A stretch of DNA of 43,188 nt, from positions 1 to 43,188 of the forward strand of contig JASUSP010000010.1 of the NCBI GenBank assembly GCA_030446005.1. The letters are read 5' to 3'. Source of the DNA: Tepidanaerobacteraceae bacterium (lineage in GTDB: Bacteria; Bacillota; Thermosediminibacteria; Thermosediminibacterales; Thermosediminibacteraceae). The translations under genes and the position numbers were made by a program. The notes beneath the pieces were generated by a model. That model was not told the origin of the DNA. It saw nothing but the letters and a program-made list of their open reading frames with translations, and ran no database searches. Shown here piece by piece: positions 1-8,237 of the stretch; the stretch's first letter is position 1; each line of letters begins with the position of its first letter.

Positions 1-1
1 C

Positions 2-211
2 GAATACAAAGCAGCCCTTGCCGGAGTGCCCGTAATCTACGTCGACCCCAAGGAGACCTCCAAGACCTGTCCGAAGTGCGGGAATGCTTCCCGGTATAAT
101 CGTAAGGCCCAAGGCTGGTTTAAATGCATAAAATGTGGCTACCAATCTGATGCGGACAGGGTGGGGGCAATAAACATAGCCGCGAAAGCGCTCGATGCTC
201 TCGGGGCATGA
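2..211 (+). CDS. tnpB: TnpB (IS605 OrfB) RNA-guided nuclease, C-terminal fragment cut by window edge
   Basis: Only the last 69 residues are visible; the frame is open to the first base, so the start lies upstream of the window. They contain the TnpB zinc ribbon (CPKCG, then CIKCG about 18 residues later) followed by the end of the RuvC-like domain, with the conserved Asp in SDADRVGAINIAAKA. TnpB proteins are RNA-guided DNA nucleases of IS200/IS605 elements, and the guide RNA overlaps and follows the 3' end of the gene. The visible part shows no frameshift or missing cysteine. Whether the full gene is intact cannot be judged here. Confidence 0.9.
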   Translation, partial: EYKAALAGVPVIYVDPKETSKTCPKCGNASRYNRKAQGWFKCIKCGYQSDADRVGAINIAAKALDALGA

Positions 212-352
212 CCCCGGGAGAAAGGGGAGCGTGACACCCCTTAAGGCCAAGGCGATGAACCGGCCAGACCGGTGAGTGCTGGCTAACCTGCGGCTTAAAG
301 CCGCCGTCCCACGCTGGGATGCCCTCTAATTCATTAGAGGGAGGATGTCACG
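200..352 (+). ncRNA. Probable TnpB omega-RNA (reRNA) 3' scaffold
   Basis: The noncoding stretch after the tnpB stop is GC-rich and full of short complementary segments, for example GGCTTAAAGCC near 292-302, GTCCCACGCTGGGAT near 306-320 and the 322-341 hairpin. In characterised IS605-family elements the omega-RNA scaffold spans the 3' end of tnpB and the right end, and the guide is read from the flanking DNA. By analogy the guide here would begin just after about 352. The RNA boundaries are inferred, not seen. Confidence 0.45.
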
Positions 353-1762
353 TTACGTCAACCTATATTTTTTTATTTTGTACTGCAACGTCTGCCGTTT
401 TATTTTCAGCCTTTCCGCAGCTTTGGTGATATTTCCTTCGCATTCTTTTAAAGCCTTTAATATAATTTCTCTCTCGATGCTTTCAATTGCTTCCTCCAAA
501 GGCAGCTCGCTTTTCGACGAAGGCTCATTTTTAAACTCTGCATCGGCTTTACAAAAATTCTCCGTAATATAAAAAGGAAGATGTTCCACATCTATGTATT
601 TCTCATCGCCAATCATATTCATGGCGCCTTCTATCGCATTTTCCAGTTCCCTCACGTTGCCGGGCCAATCGTATTCCCTAAATATTCTCCTGACTTTCTC
701 CGATACTCCTTTTACCTTTTTGCCAAATCTCTCGTTTAACTTTTCAATGAAATATCTCGTAAGGACCGGGATGTCTTCTCTTCTTTCCCTAAGGGGCGGT
801 ATTTTTATGTACACCACTCCAAGTCTATAAAACAAGTCCTTTCTTATAGCACCCTTTTTAATGCTTTCGAGAGGGTCTTCGTTGGTCGTCGCGACAACCC
901 TTACATCAACGGGGATGAGGCTTGCCCCACCCACCCGCCTCACGGCCCTTTCCTGCAGAACCCGGAGTAGCTTTGCCTGAAGATTTATCCCCATCGAGTT
1001 TATTTCATCCAGCAGCAAAGTGCCTCCATCCGCCTGTTCGAAAAGCCCGGGTCTGTCCACCGCGCCGGTGAATCCCCCTTTTACGGTGCCGAAGAGTATG
1101 CCCTCCAGCAGGCTTTCCGGAAGGGCTGCGCAATTTTGGGCTATAAAAGGTTTTCCCTTCCTCGGGCTGGCATTGTGGATGCTCTGGGCAAACAGTTCCT
1201 TGCCAGTCCCCGTTTCTCCAAAAATCAGCACCGCCGATGATGTAGCAGCTGCTTTCTTCGCCATATAAATAGCTTTTTTGATTGCCGGACTTTCACCTAT
1301 TATATCTTCAAAGGTAAACCTCGTAAACGGGGAAAGATTTTCCCGTGAAACTTTTCCTTTTGTTGAATCCTGTAGAAATATCACCTTCTCTGACATTTCC
1401 CGCAAAGCCGTAATGTCCTTGGCAATTTCTACAGCACCAAGGATTTTGCCATCTTTTTTCAAAGGCAAAGTCGTATTTATGGTGGTTATCCGCTGGCCCC
1501 TGTAGTTAAAATATGTCTGAACGCGATCGACGATAGCTTTCCCCGTTTTCAAAACCTGGTACAGGGTACTCGTTTCCCCGCTTAAAGAGGGAAACACTTC
1601 AAAGAGGCCTTTCCCCACCACGCTTTCCGGCTCTAGCCTTTCCAGTCTGCCCATGGCCGAATTGTAAAACACCGTTTTGCCGTTGCCGTCCACGACATGA
1701 ATTCCAACATCCAAGTTTTCCAATATCTCACTATAAAATTCGTCTAAAAGCCCGGCGGACAT
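353..1762 (-). CDS. RocR-like sigma-54-dependent transcriptional activator (PAS-AAA-Fis HTH)
   Basis: A 469-residue enhancer-binding protein for RNA polymerase with sigma-54. Residues 1-125 form a PAS-type sensor (GIHVVDGNGKTVFYNSAM). The AAA+ domain spans about 150-385, with Walker A GETGTGKE at 182-189, the sigma-54 loop at 229-234 and Walker B GGTLLLDEI near 247. A Fis-type helix-turn-helix ends the protein (NITKAAERLKIKRQT). The FGTVKG context is typical of the RocR/BkdR group. The loop reads GGFTGA rather than GAFTGA. ATG at 1762 is chosen over GTG at 1771 because AGGGAG lies 8 bases upstream of it. It follows the DUF1284 gene by 24 bases, so it is probably last in that operon. No sigma-54 promoter was recognised nearby, so its target is unknown. 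Confidence 0.9.
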   Translation of the reverse strand: MSAGLLDEFYSEILENLDVGIHVVDGNGKTVFYNSAMGRLERLEPESVVGKGLFEVFPSLSGETSTLYQVLKTGKAIVDRVQTYFNYRGQRITTINTTLPLKKDGKILGAVEIAKDITALREMSEKVIFLQDSTKGKVSRENLSPFTRFTFEDIIGESPAIKKAIYMAKKAAATSSAVLIFGETGTGKELFAQSIHNASPRKGKPFIAQNCAALPESLLEGILFGTVKGGFTGAVDRPGLFEQADGGTLLLDEINSMGINLQAKLLRVLQERAVRRVGGASLIPVDVRVVATTNEDPLESIKKGAIRKDLFYRLGVVYIKIPPLRERREDIPVLTRYFIEKLNERFGKKVKGVSEKVRRIFREYDWPGNVRELENAIEGAMNMIGDEKYIDVEHLPFYITENFCKADAEFKNEPSSKSELPLEEAIESIEREIILKALKECEGNITKAAERLKIKRQTLQYKIKKYRLT

Positions 1763-1786
1763 TTTTAACACTCCCTGTCAATCCCT

Positions 1787-2161
1787 TCAGGACCTGCTGC
1801 AGTATCTTTCCCAGTCGCACCCTTCGCAAAAGGACAAGAACCAATCGTTAGAGGCCGACGCGACTTTTCCTTTTATTTCACTCCAATTTACCACTTCTCC
1901 TGGACTTACTTTAAAAAGCTCTAAAGCTTTAATGTCTAGCTTTCTAATTTCTTCTTCCATGCCCTCTTTGTAGCCGCATCGGCCTTCACTTAAATAAGGA
2001 CACATACCACACACGTCGTCAGGCCCGCAAACTACCCTGATTTTTTCTCCGCTTTCCACTTTCTCCATTGTATTTCTCAGATTATCGATGTACTCCTGAG
2101 GATAACCCTCGCCGTGGTAAAAGTGCAGGCATACGAGGTGATGACCCCTCAACCTGATCAT
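1787..2161 (-). CDS. DUF1284 family cysteine-rich protein
   Basis: A 124-residue protein that opens with the DUF1284 signature (MIRLRGHHLVCLHFYHGEGY). It has many cysteines: a CGPDDVCGMC cluster with a further CGY, and a C-terminal CEGCDWERYC. These could bind iron-sulfur or zinc, but the biochemical role of the family is unknown to me. It starts 17 bases after the thioredoxin-like gene and is followed closely by the sigma-54 activator, so the three are probably one transcript. GGGGGAAAG precedes the ATG at a normal distance. A redox or metal-related role would fit the thioredoxin neighbour, but that is inference. Confidence 0.8.
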   Translation of the reverse strand: MIRLRGHHLVCLHFYHGEGYPQEYIDNLRNTMEKVESGEKIRVVCGPDDVCGMCPYLSEGRCGYKEGMEEEIRKLDIKALELFKVSPGEVVNWSEIKGKVASASNDWFLSFCEGCDWERYCSRS

Positions 2162-2178
2162 AGTTTTCTTTCCCCCAT

Positions 2179-2688
2179 CTATTTGCCTTCGATAATTTCA
2201 AGAAAGTCCCCGGCGATAGCTTCCGGATACTTGCCCTGCCTGTAGTTTCTCCTTGCCACTATTATATCCGGCTGATATCCTCTTTTGTAAATTTCTTTTA
2301 TGAACTTTGGAATCTCCACAAAGGCCCCTAATTCCTCATAATCCTCGTTCATAAAAATTAAGGTAGGTATACGGGGTTTCCCGTCGTATTTGTACTTCTC
2401 GAGAAAATCCTCATGTCCTTCCTTTGGCAAGATGGCAAATTCTATTAAATTGTTGATTTCGGCCATTTTAGCCATTACCGGCAGGCTTACCATGCAGTCC
2501 GGACACCAGGGCTCGGCAAAAACTAAAACTTTGACTATTTTCCCTATTTTTTTAATCCGCTCCACGGTACTTTCGGAAAGAGCCATATTTTTGTAAAACA
2601 TCTCGAATTTTTCCCTGTAGTTCGGTTCGGCTTTGTCCAAAAATTCGTTGTAACCCAAACCTTTTTCGTATAAATCTTTCAACAGCAT
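2179..2688 (-). CDS. Thioredoxin-like protein with CPDC active site
   Basis: A 169-residue cytoplasmic protein with a thioredoxin fold. The strand VLVFAEPWCPDC carries the CxxC redox pair (CPDC instead of the usual CGPC), and KPRIPTLIFM supplies the cis-proline loop. The N-terminal 50 or so residues are helical and not part of the core fold. No signal peptide is visible. Proteins of this type are common in Firmicutes as general thiol reductases, but the substrate is unknown. GGGAGGG lies 6 bases before the ATG, and an extended -10 promoter lies about 25-30 bases upstream. It is the first gene of a short operon with DUF1284 and the sigma-54 activator. Confidence 0.85.
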   Translation of the reverse strand: MLLKDLYEKGLGYNEFLDKAEPNYREKFEMFYKNMALSESTVERIKKIGKIVKVLVFAEPWCPDCMVSLPVMAKMAEINNLIEFAILPKEGHEDFLEKYKYDGKPRIPTLIFMNEDYEELGAFVEIPKFIKEIYKRGYQPDIIVARRNYRQGKYPEAIAGDFLEIIEGK

Positions 2689-2711
2689 AAAAATCCCTCC
2701 CGCCTCAATTT

Positions 2712-2720
2712 ATTATACCA
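2712..2720 (-). promoter_or_regulatory. Extended -10 promoter for the thioredoxin-like operon
   Basis: On the minus strand this reads TGGTATAAT, an extended -10 element (TGn plus TATAAT) about 25 bases before the thioredoxin start codon. No good -35 hexamer is seen at 17 bases, as is usual for extended -10 promoters. Confidence 0.5.
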
Positions 2721-2837
2721 TACCAGACTTAACCCCGGAATCAAAAATAAATACCGGTTTCTCCAAAGTAGGAATTTTGATATATTTTGTGTATAATATC
2801 CATTGTAAAGCATATCCTGCGAAGGTGAAAATTGACC

Positions 2838-4175
2838 ATGAATCTAAACATAAAAATTCCATCTATCGTAAAAGAAATATGCCACAAATTAAGAGTCGGT
2901 GGATACCAGGCTTTTGTAGTTGGAGGAGCTATCAGGGATGCATTGCTGCAAAGAGAAAACCCGGACTACGACATCGCTACCGACGCCATGCCGGAAGAAA
3001 TTTTGTCCATATTTCCCAAGGCTATTCCCTACGGCAACTTCGGCACCGTGCTTCTTTTGGCGGAAAATACAAAAATAGAAATAACCCCTTTTCGAAACGA
3101 CGCCCCGGGGAGAAAGCCCTGCTACTCTTTCGGAGGCACAATATATACGGACCTTGCCCGCCGGGATTTTACGATAAATTCAATGGCTTACGACCCCATA
3201 TCTTCGGAATTTGTAGACCCTTTTGGCGGCCTTCAGGATTTGAAATCCCGGGTGATAAGATGCACAGGAAATACCAGGCGAATCTGGGAAGACCCGCTCA
3301 GGGCCCTCAGAGCCGCAAGATTCCAGGCACAGCTCGGCTTTACCATAGAACCTTCAACTTTATACGCCCTTAAAGCTCATGCCCATCTTTTAGACACGAT
3401 TTCCCGCGAAAGGATAAGGGATGAGCTTTTGAAACTTATAACGTCCGATCACCCCTTCGACGGCCTGGTGACCCTGGTCGTCACCGGACTCATGAAGCAC
3501 GTCATACCCGAACTGTTGGAAGGCATGGGAATGCATCACAACAACAAGCCGAACGATGTCCTCGAACATAACCTTCTTGCTTGCAAGTACGTCAAAAATT
3601 CCCCTCACCTTCGCCTCGCAGCTCTGCTCCACGATGTGGGGAAACCCCGGTGTGCCGTAGAAAAAGAAGGAATTCTGGAATTCCCTGGTCACCATACTAC
3701 GTCGCTGGAAATGGCAAAAGCCATATTGAAAAATCTGCGGTTTGACAACTATACCGTAAATAAAGTCCTTCTGCTTATTGAACATCACATGTTCATCTAC
3801 GCGCCTGATACTCCTCTATCCGAAGCAAGAAGACTCATTTCAAAAGTGGGGTGGGAAAACATATACGATTTAATCGAGCTTAGAAAAGCTGATCGCCTGG
3901 CCAGCGGCTTTGAGGAGGCCGTGGGCCCCGGAGTGAAAAAACTTATTTCGGACCTTGAAGAATTGAAAAAAGAAAAATCCGATTACCAAATTAAGGACCT
4001 CGATATCTCCGGAAAAGACCTGATAGATGAGCTTGGAATCCGGCCGGGCCCGCTGGTGGGAAAGCTCCTTAACATGCTTTTAGAAAAAGTCCTCGAAAAT
4101 CCCGAGCTAAACCGCAGGGAAATCCTGCTGGAAGTTGCAAGAAAACATTTGGGAGGAGGTAATTTATGCGAATAG
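2838..4175 (+). CDS. cca: CCA tRNA nucleotidyltransferase (class II) with HD domain
   Basis: A 445-residue enzyme that adds or repairs the 3' CCA end of tRNA. The N-terminal polymerase head shows VVGGAIRD at 27-34 and the metal-binding DYDIATDA at 43-50, followed by RRDFTINSMAYDP and WEDPLRALRAARF, the usual class II motifs. ERIRDELLKL follows. An HD phosphohydrolase domain (LRLAALLHDVGKP, about residue 262) sits in the C-terminal half, as in many bacterial CCA enzymes. ATG at 2838 is preferred to TTG at 2832 because AGGTGA ends 9 bases before it. The next gene overlaps its end by 10 bases. Sequence alone does not tell CCA-adding from CC-only or A-only activity. Confidence 0.92.
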   Translation: MNLNIKIPSIVKEICHKLRVGGYQAFVVGGAIRDALLQRENPDYDIATDAMPEEILSIFPKAIPYGNFGTVLLLAENTKIEITPFRNDAPGRKPCYSFGGTIYTDLARRDFTINSMAYDPISSEFVDPFGGLQDLKSRVIRCTGNTRRIWEDPLRALRAARFQAQLGFTIEPSTLYALKAHAHLLDTISRERIRDELLKLITSDHPFDGLVTLVVTGLMKHVIPELLEGMGMHHNNKPNDVLEHNLLACKYVKNSPHLRLAALLHDVGKPRCAVEKEGILEFPGHHTTSLEMAKAILKNLRFDNYTVNKVLLLIEHHMFIYAPDTPLSEARRLISKVGWENIYDLIELRKADRLASGFEEAVGPGVKKLISDLEELKKEKSDYQIKDLDISGKDLIDELGIRPGPLVGKLLNMLLEKVLENPELNRREILLEVARKHLGGGNLCE

Positions 4176-4714
4176 GAATTATAAGCGACACCCACGGAAG
4201 TTCGACGGCTTTCAGAAAAGCTCTTGAAATTCTAGGCCGGTGCGATATCATACTCCACGCCGGAGATGTGCTGTACCACGGTCCAAGAAACCCTATGCCG
4301 GAAGGTTATAGCCCGAAAGAACTGGCAGAAATTATAAATGGCATAAATATTCCCATGCTTATATCCGCGGGCAATTGCGATGCTGCCGTGGACCAGATGG
4401 TGGTATCCCTTCCGCTTCAGTCGCCGTATTCGATGCTCTGCTTTGACGGTAAAAAGCTCCTTTTGACCCATGGCCATGATATGGAGGAAAAAGCTCTTGA
4501 AGAGCTTGCAATGAAGTGGAAGGTAGATATACTGGTCACCGGCCACACGCACGTGAAGGATATAAAAATCCTGCCGGGACTTTTACACGTAAATCCCGGA
4601 TCGTGCTCGCTCCCCAAGGACGGCATTCCGTCGGTCGCATTGATAGATGGTAAAGAGGTCCATCTCATAGACCTGAATACGGGCCAATCCATAAAGTCAG
4701 CAAGCTTCGACTGA
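4166..4714 (+). CDS. YfcE/MJ0936-family metallophosphoesterase
   Basis: A 182-residue calcineurin-like phosphodiesterase. The metal-binding motifs appear in the family order: ISDTHG at residues 6-11, HAGDV, AGNCD, LTHGHD and VTGHTHV, ending in the typical HVNPGSCSLPKDG strand. Proteins of this family hydrolyse phosphodiesters in vitro, but the cellular substrate is uncertain. The start lies inside the 3' end of cca and has a strong GGGAGGAGGT ribosome site, so the two are translationally linked. A strong hairpin terminator follows 8 bases after the stop. Confidence 0.9.
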   Translation: MRIGIISDTHGSSTAFRKALEILGRCDIILHAGDVLYHGPRNPMPEGYSPKELAEIINGINIPMLISAGNCDAAVDQMVVSLPLQSPYSMLCFDGKKLLLTHGHDMEEKALEELAMKWKVDILVTGHTHVKDIKILPGLLHVNPGSCSLPKDGIPSVALIDGKEVHLIDLNTGQSIKSASFD

Positions 4715-4721
4715 AAAAGAA

Positions 4722-4766
4722 AAAGCCCCAAGCAGAGCAGAGATTCGCATTTAAGCTTGGGGCTTT
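4722..4766. terminator. Bidirectional intrinsic terminator
   Basis: A 12-bp perfect stem (AAAGCCCCAAGC at 4722-4733 with GCTTGGGGCTTT at 4755-4766) is flanked by A-rich sequence on the left and T-rich sequence on the right, so it works on both strands. It separates the cca-phosphoesterase pair from the end of the convergent pur operon. Its right arm lies inside the last codons of purD. Confidence 0.9.
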
Positions 4767-6022
4767 ATTATTTTTCCTATATCCTTCCTAAAGTGCATTC
4801 CTTCAAAGTAAATCTTCGACGCCGCCCTGTACGCGTTGTCTCTTGCTTCCTCTTCGGTCTTACCGAGAGCGGTAACGCCCAGAACCCTTCCGCCGGCGGT
4901 AACCACTTCTCCACTTTTCAAGGCGGTTCCCGCATGAAATACTAAAGCCCCTTCTTTTTCCGCTTCCTTTATTCCGGTTATTTTCTTCCCTTTTTCGAAT
5001 GCACCGGGATAGCCGCCCGATGCAAGGACCACGCAGACCGCCTTTTCCTTGCTCCAATCGATGTCGGCTTCCGAAAGTTTTCCTTCAAGGACCTTGAAAA
5101 TTACCTCCACAAGGTCGATATTTAGCCTCGGCAAAACCGACTGGGTCTCGGGATCGCCGAAGCGGCAGTTAAATTCTAATACCTTCGGCCCTTTCGAAGT
5201 TAACATAAGGCCTGCGTAGAGTACTCCTTTAAATGGAGCACCTTCCTTTTCCATGGCTTCGAGAGTTTTCCGGATTATATTTTCTCTCACGTATTCCGAA
5301 ACATCATCTGTGTAATAGTATGCAGGTGAAACGGCCCCCATACCCCCCGTATTGGGGCCTTCATCCCCATCAAAAACCCTTTTGTAATCCCTGCTGCTCT
5401 CCATAATCTTCGCGGCCTTCCCGTCGCAAAAGGCCATTACGGTAACTTCGCGGCCCTCTAAAAATTCTTCAATAACTATACGCCTGCCGGCCTTTCCGAA
5501 AACTCCATCCTTCATCATGGCCTTAATAGCATTTTTTGCTTCTTCCCTTGTCCTTGCCACCACGACCCCTTTCCCGGCAGCAAGGCCTTCAGCCTTTATC
5601 ACAATGGGTATGTTGGATTCTTCCACGTACCTGGTTGCTTTTTCGTAATCGTCAAAAACCTCGTATTCTGCAGTAGGTATACCGTATTTTTTCATGAGAT
5701 TTTTCGCAAAAACCTTGCTCCCTTCGATTTGGGCTGCTGCTTTATTCGGTCCGAAAATATTCAGCTTTCTTTTTTCGAACTCGTCGACGATGCCCTCTAC
5801 CAGCGGCGCTTCAGGTCCCACCACCGTAAGGTCTATGCCTTCCATTTCTGCAAAATCCGCAAGTCTTTCGATATCCTCGACTTTGATGTCCACGCACTCT
5901 GCAAGTTCCGCAATCCCCGCGTTGCCGGGGGCTGAATAAATCTTTTTTACATAAGGACTCTGGGCTATCTTCCAGACAAGGGCGTGTTCCCTTCCCCCGC
6001 CGCCAACTACAAGTACTTTCAT
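4751..6022 (-). CDS. purD: Phosphoribosylamine-glycine ligase (GAR synthetase)
   Basis: A 423-residue ATP-grasp enzyme that joins glycine to phosphoribosylamine, the second step of purine synthesis. The N-terminus (MKVLVVGGGGREHALVWK) and the core motifs AEGLAAGKGV, DEGPNTGGMGA and LEFNCRFGDPETQ are those of PurD, and the length is normal. It is the last gene of the pur operon, 17 bases after purH. Its C-terminal codons overlap the right arm of the shared terminator. Confidence 0.97.
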   Translation of the reverse strand: MKVLVVGGGGREHALVWKIAQSPYVKKIYSAPGNAGIAELAECVDIKVEDIERLADFAEMEGIDLTVVGPEAPLVEGIVDEFEKRKLNIFGPNKAAAQIEGSKVFAKNLMKKYGIPTAEYEVFDDYEKATRYVEESNIPIVIKAEGLAAGKGVVVARTREEAKNAIKAMMKDGVFGKAGRRIVIEEFLEGREVTVMAFCDGKAAKIMESSRDYKRVFDGDEGPNTGGMGAVSPAYYYTDDVSEYVRENIIRKTLEAMEKEGAPFKGVLYAGLMLTSKGPKVLEFNCRFGDPETQSVLPRLNIDLVEVIFKVLEGKLSEADIDWSKEKAVCVVLASGGYPGAFEKGKKITGIKEAEKEGALVFHAGTALKSGEVVTAGGRVLGVTALGKTEEEARDNAYRAASKIYFEGMHFRKDIGKIIKPQA

Positions 6023-6039
6023 ATAGAGCTTCCTCCCTT

Positions 6040-7596
6040 TTAATGTCTGAAGTGCCTTATTCCTGTAAAGACCATGGCTATGCCTTTTTCATCGGCGGCT
6101 TTTATAGAATCTTCATCGCGGACCGAGCCGCCGGGCTGGATTATAGCGGTAATTCCAGCAGCCGCTGCAGTCTCTACAACGTCCGAAAAGGGGAAGAAAG
6201 CGTCGGAGGCCAGCACGGCACCTTTCGCCCTTTCCCTTGCCCATGCTATGCTCTGCTGGGTGGGCCATATTCTGTTTACCTGCCCCATCCCTATTCCGAC
6301 AGTAACTTTATCTTTTGCAAGGACTATCGCATTTGATTTTACGTGCTTTACTACTTTCCATGCAAACAACAAGTCCCTCATCTCCTCCTGGGTAGGAGCC
6401 CTTCTCGTCACTACTTTGAGGTCCTTTTCGTCGAAATCCTCCACATCGGGGTCCTGCACCAAAATTCCACCGCTTACTCTCTTTATGTCCCATCCCGTAT
6501 ATTTTCTACCTTTCATTTCGACCACGAGAAGTCTCAAGTTCTTTTTCGCTTTTAGTAATTCTAATGCATCCGGCTCGAATCCCGGCGCTATCACTATTTC
6601 GAGAAATATTTTTGAAAGTTCTTCAGCAGTTTTTAGATCCACCGTCCGGTTTAATGCCACTATCCCACCGAAAATCGAAACCGGATCCGCTTCGTAGGCC
6701 TTTAAAAATGCCTCGTGCAAATCCTTACCGCACGCCACGGCACAGGGATTTGTGTGCTTTATGGCAACCGCACAGGGCTGTTCAAATTCCAATACCAGCG
6801 ACAGTGCCGCATCGGCATCATTTATGTTGTTGAAGGAAAGCTCCTTGCCCGAAAGCTTTCTTGCCCCGGCGATGGTACCCGATATACCTCCCATTTCCCT
6901 GTAAAAGGCTGCCTTCTGGTGAGGATTTTCGCCATAACGGAGGTCCTGGACCTTTTCAAATGCCAGCGTTAGGTTTTTAGGAAAGATATCTTTTTCCTGA
7001 GTTTCCTCCGCCAAAACAGTCCTTCTCAAATAATCGGAAATCATGGCGTCGTAATGAGCAGTATGCTCGAAAACCTTGAGCGCGAGTCTTCTTCTCAGTT
7101 CCCTACTCACATCATCTTTACTTTTAAGCTCTTCCAGCACTACTTTGTAATCTTCGGGATCGCATATAACTATCACGTTTTCATGATTTTTCGCCGCAGA
7201 GCGGAGCATTGCCGGGCCGCCGATGTCTATATTTTCAATAGCTTCTTCGAAAGTGACTCCCGGTTTTTCGATGGTCTGTTTGAACGGATAAAGATTGACC
7301 GCCACGAGGTCAATCGGCTCTATACCAAGCTCACTAATTTGTTTCATGTGAACTTCGTTTTCCTTCAGCGCCAGCAATCCGCCGTGAATTTTGGGGTGGA
7401 GGGTTTTAACCCTGCCATCCAAAATTTCGGGAAAGCCAGTAATCTCCGATACCGGAATAACCTTTACGCCGCTTTCCGAAAGGAGCTTTGCGGTTCCGCC
7501 CGTGGAAATTATCTCAACCCCAAGTTCCTTTAATGCTTTTGCAAACTCTACGATGCCGGTTTTGTCGGAAACCGAAATCAAGGCCCGCCTTATCAT
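6040..7596 (-). CDS. purH: Bifunctional AICAR formyltransferase / IMP cyclohydrolase
   Basis: A 518-residue two-domain enzyme for the last two steps to IMP. The N-terminal cyclohydrolase begins [20 protein letters not shown] and continues STGGTAKLL and [13 protein letters not shown]. The C-terminal transformylase has LSYNNI-like [11 protein letters not shown] and the catalytic AIKHTNPCA (Lys-His). The end, [11 protein letters not shown], is canonical. It overlaps the end of purN by 4 bases and is followed by purD after 17 bases. Confidence 0.97.
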   Translation of the reverse strand: MIRRALISVSDKTGIVEFAKALKELGVEIISTGGTAKLLSESGVKVIPVSEITGFPEILDGRVKTLHPKIHGGLLALKENEVHMKQISELGIEPIDLVAVNLYPFKQTIEKPGVTFEEAIENIDIGGPAMLRSAAKNHENVIVICDPEDYKVVLEELKSKDDVSRELRRRLALKVFEHTAHYDAMISDYLRRTVLAEETQEKDIFPKNLTLAFEKVQDLRYGENPHQKAAFYREMGGISGTIAGARKLSGKELSFNNINDADAALSLVLEFEQPCAVAIKHTNPCAVACGKDLHEAFLKAYEADPVSIFGGIVALNRTVDLKTAEELSKIFLEIVIAPGFEPDALELLKAKKNLRLLVVEMKGRKYTGWDIKRVSGGILVQDPDVEDFDEKDLKVVTRRAPTQEEMRDLLFAWKVVKHVKSNAIVLAKDKVTVGIGMGQVNRIWPTQQSIAWARERAKGAVLASDAFFPFSDVVETAAAAGITAIIQPGGSVRDEDSIKAADEKGIAMVFTGIRHFRH

Positions 7597-8237
7597 CCAA
7601 AATTCCCCCTTAATTCTTTTATTAAAACTCGCCTCCCCACAACCTCTAACTTTCCTTCTGCAAAAAGCCTTATGGCTTCGGGGAGGAGCTCGTGTTCCAC
7701 TTCAAGCACCCTTTTTGCAAGAATCTCCGGGGTATCATCATCCCTTACTTCTACGGCCTTTTGTAAAATTATGGGACCGGTATCCGTGCCTTCGTCCACA
7801 AAGTGAACTGTTGCACCTGTAACCTTTACTCCGTACTCCAAAACCGCCTTATGCACGCGGAGTCCGTAATAACCTTTGCCGCAAAAGGCAGGTATGAGGG
7901 AAGGATGGATGTTTATTATCCTGCCGGCAAAAGCCCTTACAAAGTGCGGTGAAAGCACTTTGATGAATCCCGCCAGTACCACTAGCTCTACTTTTGCCTC
8001 TCTTAGCTTTTCAATCATCGCCTCTTCGTATTCCGTTTTAGAAGCATATCTTTCCGGGCAAATTGCCACACTTTCGATATTGTTGTCCCTTGCCCTTTTT
8101 AGGGCGTAAGCATCTTCCCTGCTGGATATCACGATTTCAATGGAAGCATTTAACTTCCCAGTTTTTATGCTGTCGATTATCGCCTGAAGATTAGTGCCGC
8201 TTCCAGAAACCAGAACTCCAAGTTTCAAGGCCGGCAA
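7593..8237 (-). CDS. purN: Phosphoribosylglycinamide formyltransferase
   Basis: A 214-residue folate-dependent GAR transformylase (third step). Visible motifs are [11 protein letters not shown] for nucleotide binding, [11 protein letters not shown] with the catalytic Asn and His, and DEGTDTGPI with the catalytic Asp. The loop after the His motif reads CGKG where many homologues have PG. TTG at 8237 is chosen because GGGGTGG lies 4-5 bases before it; a second in-frame TTG at 8228 would give [11 protein letters not shown] and cannot be excluded. It overlaps purM by 13 bases and purH by 4, which suggests coupled translation. Confidence 0.95.
   Translation of the reverse strand: MPALKLGVLVSGSGTNLQAIIDSIKTGKLNASIEIVISSREDAYALKRARDNNIESVAICPERYASKTEYEEAMIEKLREAKVELVVLAGFIKVLSPHFVRAFAGRIINIHPSLIPAFCGKGYYGLRVHKAVLEYGVKVTGATVHFVDEGTDTGPIILQKAVEVRDDDTPEILAKRVLEVEHELLPEAIRLFAEGKLEVVGRRVLIKELRGNFG

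Larger units (their letters stand above)
1..352 (+). mobile_element. IS200/IS605-type (TnpB) element, right part
   Basis: The window opens inside an IS200/IS605-family element. The 3' end of tnpB is followed by about 140 bases of noncoding right end, finishing in a perfect 8-bp hairpin (CCCTCTAA at 322-329, loop TTCA, TTAGAGGG at 334-341) and then AGGATGTCACG. A subterminal hairpin followed by a short conserved tail is typical of the right end of this family. The left end and any tnpA lie outside the window. The right boundary is set near 352 because the regulator gene on the other strand ends at 353; the exact junction cannot be fixed from one copy. Confidence 0.75.

Noticed and set aside
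2792-2797. TATAAT before cca as a full promoter
   Set aside because: The hexamer is perfect, but no -35 or TGn extension is found at a suitable distance, so it is too weak to annotate alone.
2777-3373. Plus-strand reading frame of 198 codons at the start of cca
   Set aside because: It is an out-of-frame shadow of cca, rich in Arg and Lys with no domain, while the cca frame shows all family motifs.
6074-6697. Plus-strand reading frame of 207 codons opposite purH
   Set aside because: It is antisense to highly conserved purH codons and lacks a recognisable product.
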